From an uncultured Mycobacterium sp. (GTDB taxonomy: Bacteria > Actinomycetota > Actinomycetes > Mycobacteriales > Mycobacteriaceae): a stretch of DNA of 64,000 bases. The stretch lies in NCBI GenBank assembly GCA_900078375.1, contig FLQS01000034.1:42143-106142 (forward strand), read 5' to 3'. The notes beneath the pieces are model-generated. The model did not search any database, was not told the origin of the DNA, and saw only the letters and a program-made list of their open reading frames with translations. The position numbers were made by a program, and so were the translations under genes. Positions 42,882-51,989 of the stretch are shown here, piece by piece. Position 1 is the stretch's first letter; every line of letters begins with the position of its first letter.

Positions 42882-44150
42882 ATGGCTTCCATCGACGAGC
42901 TGCAGGCGAATCTGAATTTCACCACCGCCAAGACCGGTGCCGATCGGACGGTGACCTTCCTCCCCGAACCTGAACGCGCGGAACGCTATTACACCGTCAT
43001 CTCCGTCGACGATCACATCGTGGAACCACCCGACACATTCGAAGGGCGGGTGCCGGCCAGGTTCGCCGACCGGGCGCCGCGGGTGGTCGACACCGAGGAC
43101 GGCGGACAGACCTGGATGTACGACGGCCAGTCCCTGCCCAACGTCGGATTCAACGCCGTCGTCGGCCGGCCGGTGTCGGAGTACGGGTTCGAACCGGCAC
43201 GGTTCGATGAAATGCGCCGCGGTGCTTGGGATATCCATGCACGGGTGGCGGACATGGACCTCAACGGTGTGTATGCCTCGCTGAACTTCCCGTCGTTCCT
43301 GCCGGGGTTCGCCGGTCAGCGGCTCCAGCAGGTGACCAATGACCGCGACCTGGCGATGGCATCGGTCAGGGCCTGGAACGACTGGCACATCGACACCTGG
43401 GCCGGGACGTATCCGGGCCGGATCATTCCCTGCCAGCTGCCGTGGCTGCTGGATCCCGAGGTCGGCGCAAAGATGATCTACGAGAACGCCGAACGCGGCT
43501 TCCATGCGGTGACCTTCAGCGAGAACCCGGCGCTGTTGGGCCTGCCGACCATCCACTCCGGTTACTGGGAGCCGATGATGGCCGCGTGCGCAGAGACCGG
43601 GACGGTGGTCAACCTGCACATCGGCTCCTCGGGTACGTCGCCGTCGACGACAGCAGATGCCCCGCCCGACGTGGCGGGTGTGCTGTTCTTCGCCTACGCC
43701 ATCAGCGCGGCGGTCGACTGGCTGTACTCGGGTGTGTGCGCCCGCTATCCGGACCTGAGGATCTGCCTGTCTGAGGGCGGGATCGGCTGGGTGGCAGGAC
43801 TTCTGGATCGTCTGGACCACATGCTGAGCTATCACGAGATGTACGGGACGTGGAAGGCGCTCGGCGAGACGCTGACCCCGGCGGAGGTGTTCACCCGCAA
43901 CTTCTGGTTCTGCGCGGTCGAGGACCAGTCATCGTTCATCCAGTACGAGCGGATCGGCGCCGACAACATCCTGCTCGAGGCCGACTACCCGCACTGCGAC
44001 TCGACGTGGCCGCACACCCAGCGGACCATCCGCGAGCAGATCAACGGACTGCCTGACGAGATCGTCCGAAAAGTCACCTGGGAGAACGCCTCACGGCTCT
44101 ACCAACACCCCGTCCCGGAAGCCGTCCAACAGAATCCGGACGCTTTCTGA
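42882..44150 (+). CDS. ACMSD-like amidohydrolase (Amidohydro_2)
   Basis: 422 residues from the ATG at 42882 (AAAGGAG upstream). TIM-barrel members in actinobacteria open with SVDDHIVEPPDTF in place of the usual H-x-H, as here. Later metal and acid positions appear as NLHIGSSG, LSEGGIGW and LEADYPHCDSTWP (the conserved Asp). The family includes decarboxylases such as ACMSD and gamma-resorcylate decarboxylase, and hydrolases. The gene ends exactly where the convergent dehydrogenase ends (44150/44151). Confidence 0.85.
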   Translation: MASIDELQANLNFTTAKTGADRTVTFLPEPERAERYYTVISVDDHIVEPPDTFEGRVPARFADRAPRVVDTEDGGQTWMYDGQSLPNVGFNAVVGRPVSEYGFEPARFDEMRRGAWDIHARVADMDLNGVYASLNFPSFLPGFAGQRLQQVTNDRDLAMASVRAWNDWHIDTWAGTYPGRIIPCQLPWLLDPEVGAKMIYENAERGFHAVTFSENPALLGLPTIHSGYWEPMMAACAETGTVVNLHIGSSGTSPSTTADAPPDVAGVLFFAYAISAAVDWLYSGVCARYPDLRICLSEGGIGWVAGLLDRLDHMLSYHEMYGTWKALGETLTPAEVFTRNFWFCAVEDQSSFIQYERIGADNILLEADYPHCDSTWPHTQRTIREQINGLPDEIVRKVTWENASRLYQHPVPEAVQQNPDAF

Positions 44151-45089
44151 TCACTGCCGGTCAAGCCACTCCGCGATCGCGGCGACCCCGTCGGAAAAGA
44201 AAATGCGGTAGGGACGATCAGCGACATAGCCGATATGCGGTGTGGCAATGACGTTGTCGAGGGTGCGCAAGGGATGGCCGGCCGGCAGCGGCTCGGTGTC
44301 GAAGACGTCCAGCGCGGCCGCCCGGATGGTCTTGGCTTCCAGAGCCGCGACCAGGGCAGCCTCGTCGATGAGCGGCCCGCGAGACGTGTTGACCAGCAGC
44401 GCAGTTGGCTTCATCAACGCTAATTCGGCGGCGCCGATCAGTCCGGTCGAGCGTTCACTGAGCTTCATGTGGACGGTCAGCACATCGGAGCGGGCGAACA
44501 GCTCCTCCTTGCCGACGTGGGTCGCTCCCGCCTCAGCGGCCGCCTCCGGGGTCAGGTTCTGGCTCCACGCGATCACCTGCATTCCGAATGCCTCGCCGAT
44601 GCGGGCGACGCGAGCACCGATGCGGCCCAAGCCCAGAACGCCCAGCACCCGACCGGACAGTTCGCGTCCCACTGATACCTGCCAGCCGCCGTCCCGGATC
44701 GACACGCTTTCGGCGACGAGGTTTCGGGCGCCGGCCAGAATCAGCGCCCAGGTCAGCTCCACTGTCGATGCCACGGTTCCGCCGGTGGTCCCCACGTGGA
44801 CACCGCGCTCTTCGGCGGCCGCCATGTCGATGGAGGCGTTGAACGGGCCGGTGGAGGCGATCATCTTCAGCTTTGGCAGCCGTTCGATGATGCTGCGCGG
44901 CAGCGGGGTTCGCTCCCGCATCACGAAGATCACGTCGAAGGGAGTCAATCGCGCGACGAGTTCGTCGGGGTCGAAGATGTGGTCGTTGAACACCGTGATG
45001 TCGGCACGATCAGTCACTGCCGACCAGTCGGCCAGCTCGAGGGCAACGTTCTGGTAGTCATCGAGGACCGCCACCTGCACCCGGGTCAC
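44151..45089 (-). CDS. D-2-hydroxyacid dehydrogenase
   Basis: 312 residues. Rossmann motif GLGRIGARVARIGEAFGM; catalytic Arg in NTSRGPLIDEAAL, Glu in FDTEPLP, His in ATPHIGYV. It reduces 2-oxo acids to D-2-hydroxy acids with NAD(P)H, or the reverse. The pairing with a 2-oxo acid decarboxylase in the same region suggests both handle one 2-oxo acid pool. The start overlaps the cysteine hydrolase stop (ATGA). Confidence 0.88.
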   Translation of the reverse strand: MTRVQVAVLDDYQNVALELADWSAVTDRADITVFNDHIFDPDELVARLTPFDVIFVMRERTPLPRSIIERLPKLKMIASTGPFNASIDMAAAEERGVHVGTTGGTVASTVELTWALILAGARNLVAESVSIRDGGWQVSVGRELSGRVLGVLGLGRIGARVARIGEAFGMQVIAWSQNLTPEAAAEAGATHVGKEELFARSDVLTVHMKLSERSTGLIGAAELALMKPTALLVNTSRGPLIDEAALVAALEAKTIRAAALDVFDTEPLPAGHPLRTLDNVIATPHIGYVADRPYRIFFSDGVAAIAEWLDRQ

Positions 45090-45691
45090 ACGAGCTGCCC
45101 GATGAACTCGTCGGCGGTCATCGGCCGGGAAAACATAAAGTAGTCGTACTTCAGCGCGTTCTCGTGCTCCTCAACCGAGGTCGCCGCGACGCAGTCGCTC
45201 AATGTGATGACCTGATAACCGTTCTCATAGCCGCTGCGCATGGTCGATTCGACGCAACAGTTGGTCAGGAACCCGCCCAGCGCGATGGTCGTGATGCCCT
45301 TGCTGCGCAGGATGAAGTCCAGGTTGGTGCTGGCGAAGGTGTCCAGGCCGCGCTTGCCTTCGATGACGATGTCACCGTCGGCCGGTGACAGATCGTCGAC
45401 GATCGCCGCACCCCATGACCCTTTGACGAAGGCGTTGCCGTCGACCACCCCCTTCAGAATCCCGTAAGGGTGGCTGGTGATCTCGCCGTAGCCTTCGGCG
45501 AATGTGATCGGGGCATGCATGACCGCTGCCCCGGCGCGCCGGGCCGCGGCCACCACATCGCGGGTATGCGCGAGCATGTCCGTCTTCGCCATCACCTCCG
45601 ATACCGCCTCGTGCAGGACGCCGCCGTCGGTGGTGAAGTCATTCTGGTATTCGATCAACACCACGGCGGTGCGCTTGGGGTCAATGGTCAT
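45086..45691 (-). CDS. Isochorismatase-family cysteine hydrolase
   Basis: 201 residues. Triad Asp in IEYQNDFTTDGG, Lys in EGKRGLDTF and Cys in GFLTNCCVEST, with the cis-peptide region (GGFLTN) intact. The family hydrolyses amides or ureides (N-carbamoylsarcosine amidase, maleamate amidase). Specificity unknown. First gene of a two-gene leftward operon converging on the ligase/aldolase/amidohydrolase operon. Confidence 0.87.
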   Translation of the reverse strand: MTIDPKRTAVVLIEYQNDFTTDGGVLHEAVSEVMAKTDMLAHTRDVVAAARRAGAAVMHAPITFAEGYGEITSHPYGILKGVVDGNAFVKGSWGAAIVDDLSPADGDIVIEGKRGLDTFASTNLDFILRSKGITTIALGGFLTNCCVESTMRSGYENGYQVITLSDCVAATSVEEHENALKYDYFMFSRPMTADEFIGQLV

Positions 45692-45871
45692 GTCCGCAGG
45701 CTAATCCGACCGCCGCTGGAGTCAACGCGGCGGTCAGCATCGGTGGCACCCGCCGCGACCAGAGGTATTGGATCGGCGTGAATCTGATTTGGCGCGTTTT
45801 CCGTCGTTCAGCATCGGTTAACGCGCCAAAGATGCGGGAATAGTCCTGACACGAGAGGAGTTGAGCGGTCC

Positions 45872-46294
45872 ATGACTGAGCATGCCGAACTGAGCCCCAC
45901 CGATTGGGTGCGCGAGCAGACCGAACAGATTCTGAAACAGGGCACCACCGACGGGGTACACATCTTGGACCGGCCGGTCGTCCTGTTCACCACCACCGGA
46001 GCTAAGTCCGGTAAGAAGCGTTACGTGCCGTTGATGCGCGTCGAGGAGAACGGCCGCTACGCCATGGTCGCCTCGAAGGGTGGCGACCCCGCCCATCCAT
46101 CGTGGTACTTCAACGTCAAGAACAATCCGACCGTGACCGCTCAGGATGGCGACAAGGTGGTCACTTTGACCGCTCGCGAAGTGTCCGGCGAAGAGCGGGC
46201 GCACTGGTGGGACCTGGCCGTCGAGGCATACCCGCCTTATGCCGAGTACCAGACCAAGACCTCGCGGTTGATCCCGGTTTTCGTCCTGGAGTAG
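45872..46294 (+). CDS. Deazaflavin (F420)-dependent Ddn-like protein
   Basis: 140 residues. DWVREQTEQILKQGTTDG, LLTTTGAKSGKKRYVPLMRVEENGRYAMVASKGGDPAHPSWYFNVKNNP and the closing FVLE are the pattern of the Ddn/FDOR-A nitroreductase family, whose members reduce quinones or nitroimidazoles using F420H2. The KSGKKR loop binds the F420 tail. 17 nt upstream of a Tat-type oxidoreductase gene. Confidence 0.88.
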   Translation: MTEHAELSPTDWVREQTEQILKQGTTDGVHILDRPVVLFTTTGAKSGKKRYVPLMRVEENGRYAMVASKGGDPAHPSWYFNVKNNPTVTAQDGDKVVTLTAREVSGEERAHWWDLAVEAYPPYAEYQTKTSRLIPVFVLE

Positions 46295-46310
46295 CACTAA
46301 CATTCCCCCC

Positions 46311-47756
46311 ATGTCGGGGGAGATTTCCCGCCAGGCGTTCGTACGACGAGCACTCGGTGGTTTGGCGGGCGCAGCCCTGCTGGGCTCCTGCCGATCGGTG
46401 ACGCCGCAGGCGGTGTCGAGCCCGTCCCCGCCGGACTGGAATGCGCTGGGCGGCCAGCTCGACGGCCGGCTGATCATGCCGTCGTCCGCGGACTACGGCG
46501 CGGCCAAAGGGGTCTTCAACTCACGCTTCGCCGGTTCCTCTCCGGTGGCGGTCGTCGCGGTGGCCTCGATAGCCGACGTGCAGAAAGCCGTGGCGTTCGC
46601 CGCGACCAACAACATCGGGGTCAGCGCCCGCGGCGGCGGCCACTCGTACATCGGTGCGTCCGTGCTCGACGCGACGTTGGTGATCGACCTGCGCCGGCTC
46701 CCCGGCGGGATCGGCATCGACGCGGCACGCAATCTGGTGACGGTGCCACCTGCAACGGACCTGGACTCGGTGCAGACCCAGCTTGCGGCGAGCGGGCGCT
46801 CGATCCCCTCCGGCAGCTGCCCGACAGTCGGTGTCGCGGGGCTGACGTTGGGTGGCGGGCTGGGTTCGGACGCACGACGCTGCGGCCTGACGTGTGACGC
46901 CTTGGTGTCGGCCTCGCTGGTCTTGCCCACCGGTGCGGTGGTGACCGCGTCGGCCGACGATCACGACGACCTGTTCTGGGCGCTGCGCGGCGGTGGCGGC
47001 GGCAACATCGGGGTGGTGACGTCGCTGACATTTCGCACATTTGCCGCCGCCGACCGCGATGTGGTCACCATGACGTTCCCGATGGAGTCGGCCGCGGCGG
47101 TGATGGTCGGCTGGCACAGCTGGCTCAACGCAGCGGCCCGGGATATCTGGGGCATGGTCAACATCACCGCCGGTGACGGACCTGCACGCTGCACAGTCAT
47201 CCTGGCGGCACCGCCGGGTACCGGATCGTCGGTGGCCGGCGACATGCTCGCCGCGACAGGGCTGTCGGCGTCGTCGACCCATACCCGCACGCTGAACCGC
47301 CTCGACTTCGTGCACTATTTCGAAGGCGGTGACGCCGCACGGGTGCCGCGGGCGTTCGTCGCCGGCTCGGACATCGTCGATGAGATGACCTCGGCTGCCG
47401 CGGATTCCATCGTCGCGGCAATGTCGGCATGGCCGCCGTCGGCGGGTTCGGCGACCGCCGTGGTCGAGTCGCTATCGGGAGCGGTCGACGATATCGACCC
47501 GGCAGGCAGCGCGTTCCCGTGGCGGCGGCAGGCGGCGTCTGTGCAGTGGTACACCGAGGCAGCCTCCGACGCGGCGACCAGCTGGCTGAGCGCCGCTCAC
47601 CGCGCGTTGGGCTCCGCGTCGGTCGGCGGCTACATCAACTACCCGGAAGCCGGCGATCCACTTGCGCGGTACCTCGGGCCGAACCTGCAGCGGTTCAACA
47701 CTATTCGCCAGCAGTACGATCCGGCAGGATTGATGCGTTCCGGCATCGGCGGGTAG
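46311..47756 (+). CDS. Tat-exported berberine-bridge-type FAD oxidoreductase
   Basis: 481 residues. The N-terminus (RQAFVRRALGGLAGAALLGSC) combines a twin-arginine motif with a lipobox-like LGSC, so it may be a Tat lipoprotein. FAD-linkage positions are present: His in SARGGGHSYIG and Cys in GSCPTVGVAGLTLGGG, consistent with bicovalent 8-alpha-histidyl/6-S-cysteinyl FAD. The BBE C-terminal signature (YINYPEAGDPLARYLGPNLQRFNTIRQQYDP) is intact. It oxidises sugars, alcohols or alkaloid-like compounds; substrate unknown. Confidence 0.9.
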   Translation: MSGEISRQAFVRRALGGLAGAALLGSCRSVTPQAVSSPSPPDWNALGGQLDGRLIMPSSADYGAAKGVFNSRFAGSSPVAVVAVASIADVQKAVAFAATNNIGVSARGGGHSYIGASVLDATLVIDLRRLPGGIGIDAARNLVTVPPATDLDSVQTQLAASGRSIPSGSCPTVGVAGLTLGGGLGSDARRCGLTCDALVSASLVLPTGAVVTASADDHDDLFWALRGGGGGNIGVVTSLTFRTFAAADRDVVTMTFPMESAAAVMVGWHSWLNAAARDIWGMVNITAGDGPARCTVILAAPPGTGSSVAGDMLAATGLSASSTHTRTLNRLDFVHYFEGGDAARVPRAFVAGSDIVDEMTSAAADSIVAAMSAWPPSAGSATAVVESLSGAVDDIDPAGSAFPWRRQAASVQWYTEAASDAATSWLSAAHRALGSASVGGYINYPEAGDPLARYLGPNLQRFNTIRQQYDPAGLMRSGIGG

Positions 47757-47768
47757 CGGAAACCGAGC

Positions 47769-48155
47769 CTAGTGGCTGCTGACGGTTTCCTGGAGCTGCC
47801 GGCTCTGGGTTGACAGAATCTCGGCCGCCTGACTGAGCACTGCCCGCTGCTGCACGGAATCCCCGAGATGGCTGGCGATGCCGACCAAGGCCAGCGCTGC
47901 CAACGAGTCCCGGATGATCGGACCATGTGGACCCCAATTATGCGGCAGCGGAGCATCATTGGGCCCCAGGTGATCGCCCCAGCCGCCTTCGTCGTCCGCG
48001 TTCAAGCCGAGCAACGCTGCCCACAAGTACCTGCCCGGACCCGCTGGGTCGAGCGGATCGGGGCCGCCGTACAACGGGTTGATGAGGGATGCGATGAAGA
48101 GCGCACGCAGCGACGCCCTGTTCCCGCGAACGGCTCGTGATTCGACAGTTGTCAT
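47769..48155 (-). CDS. Uncharacterised 128-residue protein
   Basis: 128 residues from the ATG at 48155 behind GGGGGG. It contains LRALFIASLINPLYGGPDPLDPAGPGRYLWAALLGLNADDEGGW and a helical C-terminus (QQRAVLSQAAEILSTQSRQL). It has no signal peptide and I do not recognise a family. Convergent with the berberine-bridge gene and 114 nt downstream of the PGRS-GH5 gene on the same strand. Confidence 0.6.
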   Translation of the reverse strand: MTTVESRAVRGNRASLRALFIASLINPLYGGPDPLDPAGPGRYLWAALLGLNADDEGGWGDHLGPNDAPLPHNWGPHGPIIRDSLAALALVGIASHLGDSVQQRAVLSQAAEILSTQSRQLQETVSSH

Positions 48156-48269
48156 GATTAGACCCCCCGGTCTGCCGTGTGTTGGACAAACCAAGCGTCG
48201 CGCGTGTCCAGCGGTCGCGCACGAGTAGCGCACCACTTCAACTGCGCCTGGTGGCCTACTCGCTGTGGC

Positions 48270-50771
48270 TCAGACTGCTGGGCTCACGACGACGCTGATG
48301 GTGGTTGCACCCTGGTCTGATGCGATGACCAGCTGGGCGGCGTTGGGCGCCGAGGCGACATGTCCGCCGGTGACCGTCACCTGATAGCCGTTCGGATACT
48401 GCACTGGGGGCACCGAGATTGTGCTCAGCGAGCCTTCATCGAAAGTGCCGGATCCGTCGACCTTCGCCGTGGAATAGCTGAAGTCAAGAGTGCCGTTCTT
48501 GAACGACCAGGCGCTTGGGGTACCGGACACGATTTGCGGGTACGGCGAGGACAGTATCGCCAAATTGCCGGTATTCACATTGTCGCCAACGGGCGGAAGC
48601 GTCGGGTCGTACACCAGCCCCTCCACATCAGGTGATCCGGTGATGTCCCCTTTACCGGTGTATGCCCACTCCGCCCAGCCCATCAGGTACCGGTCGCCCG
48701 AGGACATCTCCTTGGTCAGTGTCGAGGCGTCACTGGTGGCGCCGAACTCGTTCATCACCGCCGGGACGTTGTGCCGCTTCGAATAGCTTTCCGCCTGCGC
48801 GGCAAGCGTGTTGGCGATCTTGGTGCACAAGACACCACCAATGGGGCCACAGTAATTGTGGAATGCCAGAACGAAATTCGGGTCGGTGATGTGCCCGAGC
48901 AGCGCCACCGGCAGACCCAACAGAGTGGGAACTTCGGTCACCGCGGGGTTCGGCGGCTCCAGGTAGAGCGGGGTGGTTGCGTCGACGGAACGGATGGCGG
49001 CCGCCACCTGGTCATACATCGGGGTCAACTGCTGCACGGCGAAGAACGAACCGCCCAACAGGGCGACCGGATAATTCGAGCCCGGGAAGGGCTCATTCAT
49101 GATGTCGTAGCCGATGACGGCCGAATTGCCGCTGAAGTAACTCGCGACGTGCTGCCAGACCAGTGCGTAATTATCTTGCAGCCCAATGCCATTCGGCGCA
49201 TCAGCATTGCCCCAGAAGGCGTCCCAGGCATGGCTCAGCGCGGGATTGACGTAGTAGTTCCCCGGGAATCCGGCGTTCTTATTGGGTCGGCCGCCACCAT
49301 CGGACGCCCAGTCCGGGGCACCTTCACCGTAAAACTCGTTGCTGTAAAGGTCCTGGTGCATATCGATGATCGTGTAGATCCCGTGGTCGGCCAGCATATT
49401 CACGGTCTCCTTGATCGAGTCGAGATAAGCCGTGTTGATCTCGCCGGGCTGGGGCTCGACGCCGGCCCAGATGACACCCAATCGCACAACGTTGAAACCG
49501 TTGTCCGCCAAGAACTGTGCGTCCTCTTCGCTGAACCCACTGGCGGACGGTTCGTACGGCGCCAGCTTGTACACCTCATTGACGCCGTGCACGATGACGA
49601 CCTGTCCGTCGCTCGTTGTCAGCCAGGTGCCGGTATGCGACAGGGGCGGCAGGGATCCAGTGGGCTGGGTCGCGGCAGCCGTGGCACCGGAATTGCCGAC
49701 CCCGCCGTGGCTGCCCAGCCAACCCGCGGTGCCGCCGGCACCGCCGAGTGCCGGTAGACCCGTCGCGGTACCCCCGACACCGCTCTTACCGGCGTCGCCG
49801 CCGTCGCCCCCACTACCCAGGAAGGCCGCGCCGTTACCTCCGTTGCCACCTCGGCCACCATCGGAACCGTCACCGCCGGACCCACCGTGGCCACCGATGC
49901 CGAACACCACACCGGTCCCGTCGCCGCCGGCTCCACCGGCCCCGCCGACCGCACCCGCGGCACCTGCGCCACCGGCGCCGCCGGTTCCGCCGATGCCCAT
50001 CAACGAACCGCCGGCTCCGCCCGCGCCGCCGGCAGCGCCCACGCCACCGGCTCCCCCAGCCCCACCGTTGCCCAACAGTCCGGCCGCTCCGCCGTTGCCA
50101 CCGACAACGCCGTCCTGATCGCTGTCCCAGCCGGTGCCACCGTCACCGAGAAGCCACCCGCCGGCGCCACCGTTGTGGTGATCTTCGGTGCCGGCCGCAC
50201 CGTTGCCGATCACATACGAACCCGCCGCCGCGTTGATGAACCCGTCGATCTGGCGGCCGACCTCGCTGACGATCCAGGCCTGCACCACGGCGTGCAGCGG
50301 GGTGTAGATCACCTGCTGGACCAACCCGGTCAGGTTGGCCGGTATCGCGATCTGCGCACTCGCCGCCGACGTGGGCGTCACGGCGCTGTTGGTCACCACG
50401 GCGGCTGCCCTCGGCGTCGACGCCACGCCTCTCCCCCGGTTCCCGGGGTACGACGTTTGCAACGCCGCGAACACCGCTGAGACCGCAGTCTCGGCAACGT
50501 TGACCGGACCACGGGGAGCGGCGATCGCCGATGCCGTTGCGGGCCGCGTCGTCACCTTCTGCGTCGACGTCGAGGGCTTGGGCTTCGGCTTGGCAGTTGC
50601 CTTGGCGGCTCGCGGGCCCGCGTGTCCCCCGGCGGATGCAGCGGCGGAGTGGCCCGCACCGGAGTCATCGGTGTCTGCCCACGCCACCGCATTTGCCGAG
50701 GCCAAAGCCGCGCCGATACCCAGCGCGATGGCCAAACCACCTACCCGACCGATATACGCGGACGCCATCAT
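48270..50771 (-). CDS. PGRS-repeat protein fused to a GH5 (endoglycoceramidase-like) glycosidase
   Basis: 833 residues from the first ATG of a tandem ATGATG at 50771. An N-terminal export segment (YIGRVGGLAIALGIGAALASANAVAWA) is followed by a Lys/Pro/Ser linker (TAKPKPKPSTS) and a ~90-residue segment resembling those ahead of PGRS domains (LTGLVQQVIYTPLHAVVQAWI). Residues ~190-370 are tandem GGxGG/GNGG repeats with no PE domain. From ~385 to the end is a GH5 barrel: DMHQDLYSNEFYG, acid/base Glu about 560 (IMNEPF), nucleophile Glu about 675 (VMNEFG). The barrel resembles endoglycosylceramidases and would act outside the cell on glycolipids or glycans. Confidence 0.88.
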   Translation of the reverse strand: MMASAYIGRVGGLAIALGIGAALASANAVAWADTDDSGAGHSAAASAGGHAGPRAAKATAKPKPKPSTSTQKVTTRPATASAIAAPRGPVNVAETAVSAVFAALQTSYPGNRGRGVASTPRAAAVVTNSAVTPTSAASAQIAIPANLTGLVQQVIYTPLHAVVQAWIVSEVGRQIDGFINAAAGSYVIGNGAAGTEDHHNGGAGGWLLGDGGTGWDSDQDGVVGGNGGAAGLLGNGGAGGAGGVGAAGGAGGAGGSLMGIGGTGGAGGAGAAGAVGGAGGAGGDGTGVVFGIGGHGGSGGDGSDGGRGGNGGNGAAFLGSGGDGGDAGKSGVGGTATGLPALGGAGGTAGWLGSHGGVGNSGATAAATQPTGSLPPLSHTGTWLTTSDGQVVIVHGVNEVYKLAPYEPSASGFSEEDAQFLADNGFNVVRLGVIWAGVEPQPGEINTAYLDSIKETVNMLADHGIYTIIDMHQDLYSNEFYGEGAPDWASDGGGRPNKNAGFPGNYYVNPALSHAWDAFWGNADAPNGIGLQDNYALVWQHVASYFSGNSAVIGYDIMNEPFPGSNYPVALLGGSFFAVQQLTPMYDQVAAAIRSVDATTPLYLEPPNPAVTEVPTLLGLPVALLGHITDPNFVLAFHNYCGPIGGVLCTKIANTLAAQAESYSKRHNVPAVMNEFGATSDASTLTKEMSSGDRYLMGWAEWAYTGKGDITGSPDVEGLVYDPTLPPVGDNVNTGNLAILSSPYPQIVSGTPSAWSFKNGTLDFSYSTAKVDGSGTFDEGSLSTISVPPVQYPNGYQVTVTGGHVASAPNAAQLVIASDQGATTISVVVSPAV

Positions 50772-50872
50772 AGGTCTGGTATACGGGACCCGACCGTGCG
50801 GCGAAGCTAATTTGCCGCACATCGACAGGGCACGCCATTGCGGCACGATCAGCTGGCGTTGCACGATGACTC

Positions 50873-51132
50873 ATGCTTGGACATCTGGGGATCAACGTCA
50901 CCGATCTCGCAGCAGCACGGATCTACTACGCCGCACTGATGCCCCTTGTCGGGTTCGAGCCGTTCCTCGACGACGATGACCAGTTCGCCTTCCGTCCTGC
51001 GGCAGACAGGCCGGGGACGTACTGCATGAGCCGCAATTCTTTCCGCAATACCCGCCTCCCCACTTTGCGACGTTCTGGCTCGACCCATTCGGCTTGATGC
51101 TCGAAGCCGTCTGTCACTACGACCGTGACTGA
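50873..51132 (+). pseudogene. Decayed VOC (glyoxalase/dioxygenase fold) gene
   Basis: The first frame reads HLGINVTDLAAARIYYAALMPLVGFEPF-DDDDQFAFRPAADRPGTYC, a VOC module start. A frame change follows near 51030, and the next frame supplies the end, PQFFPQYPPPHFATFWLDPFGLMLEAVCHYDRD with a stop at 51130. The middle strands are missing, so the gene is a deletion/frameshift relic. Confidence 0.78.
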
Positions 51133-51133
51133 T

Positions 51134-51319
51134 TCACGCGTGAGGCCACATCGCCAGGTACGCGACGACTGCAACGGCTACGGCGACGATGAAGCCGAAG
51201 ACCGCATACTCTATCGGCCGTTGTGCCAACAAATAGTGGTCCGAGACCGTGCGTTTCGCGTGCCGCAACCTTCTCCGGATACGACGGGCTTTGAGCTGGA
51301 TCGTGTCGAGTATGTCCAT
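51134..51319 (-). CDS. Candidate 61-residue single-pass membrane protein
   Basis: 61 residues. A highly basic N-terminal half (LKARRIRRRLRHAKR) leads to a single helix (YAVFGFIVAVAVAVVAYLAMW). This fits a small inner-membrane protein with its basic head inside. The start at 51319 has a weak GTGAGAA site and no family is recognised. It lies in degenerate DNA, so a relic is equally possible. Confidence 0.45.
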   Translation of the reverse strand: MDILDTIQLKARRIRRRLRHAKRTVSDHYLLAQRPIEYAVFGFIVAVAVAVVAYLAMWPHA

Positions 51320-51989
51320 TTCTCACGCGCTTCCCAATACCTTGTGCAAACACCGTCAACTGTGTTGGGACAACGCTGACCCGGGCTGGATCCCTGGGGC
51401 TTCACATAATCTTCTCGCGACGCATCGACAACGGGGACCAGGTACTTGCAGCCTCATCGTGGAGCCTGGCGCTAACACGCGTAGTCCACTACTCGAGTTG
51501 GCGCGAGCCTCGTCTGTCGACACGTTGGATGATCAATCATCATAGGCCCGTTAGACGATCAGCCCCACTCGAGGCGACGGTCAACACCGCACGGGTCAAA
51601 TCCTGTACCGGGTCAAACCCGCCAAGCAGGCAACGTATTTGTTCAATAGCCCTGTAGTGCAACGGGTTAGCCGTTCTGTCCGTTCGCGCCATTGGTGGTG
51701 GTACCAGTGCCGCCCTTGCCACCGACGCCTGGCCGACTGCCGAACACGCCGCCACCGCTGCCGCCGTTGCCGCTCACGCGCAGAGCGGCCTTCCACCACT
51801 TCCCCGAGTTCTTCGCGCCGCTCTGCAACGGGGACCAAGTCATCTACGACATACTTGGGCCGGTAGGTCGTTAGACCTGCTGCTCGGCCGGCTTCTTCTT
51901 GAGCACACCATCCAGTGTCGTCATCGCGAGGCTGAAGCTCTCCGCGACTTTCCGAACAGAGCGATCGAACCGAGGGGACGGGTGGACGC
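51320..51989. other. Degenerate region around a PGRS fragment
   Basis: 670 bp without an intact gene. It contains the C-terminal fragment of a PGRS-like protein (separate entry) and, on the plus strand near 51784-51873, a short unrecognised frame (AAFHHFPEFFAPLCNGDQVIYDILGPVGR) that may be another relic. Confidence 0.5.
51667..51775 (-). pseudogene. C-terminal fragment of a PGRS-like Gly-rich gene
   Basis: Read leftward: GNGGSGGGVFGSRPGVGGKGG, then TGTTTNGANGQNG and a TAA stop at 51667. This is the typical end of a mycobacterial PGRS repeat protein. Upstream of 51775 the Gly pattern stops and no start or repeat domain remains. Confidence 0.7.

Noticed and set aside
49432..50118. Proline-rich open frame on the plus strand
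   Set aside because: It is the reverse reading of the GGxGG repeats of the PGRS-GH5 gene.
49650..50160. Array of short GC-rich repeats, considered as CRISPR or satellite
   Set aside because: The repeats keep a codon frame (Gly-Gly-x) in an open gene and have no equal spacers.
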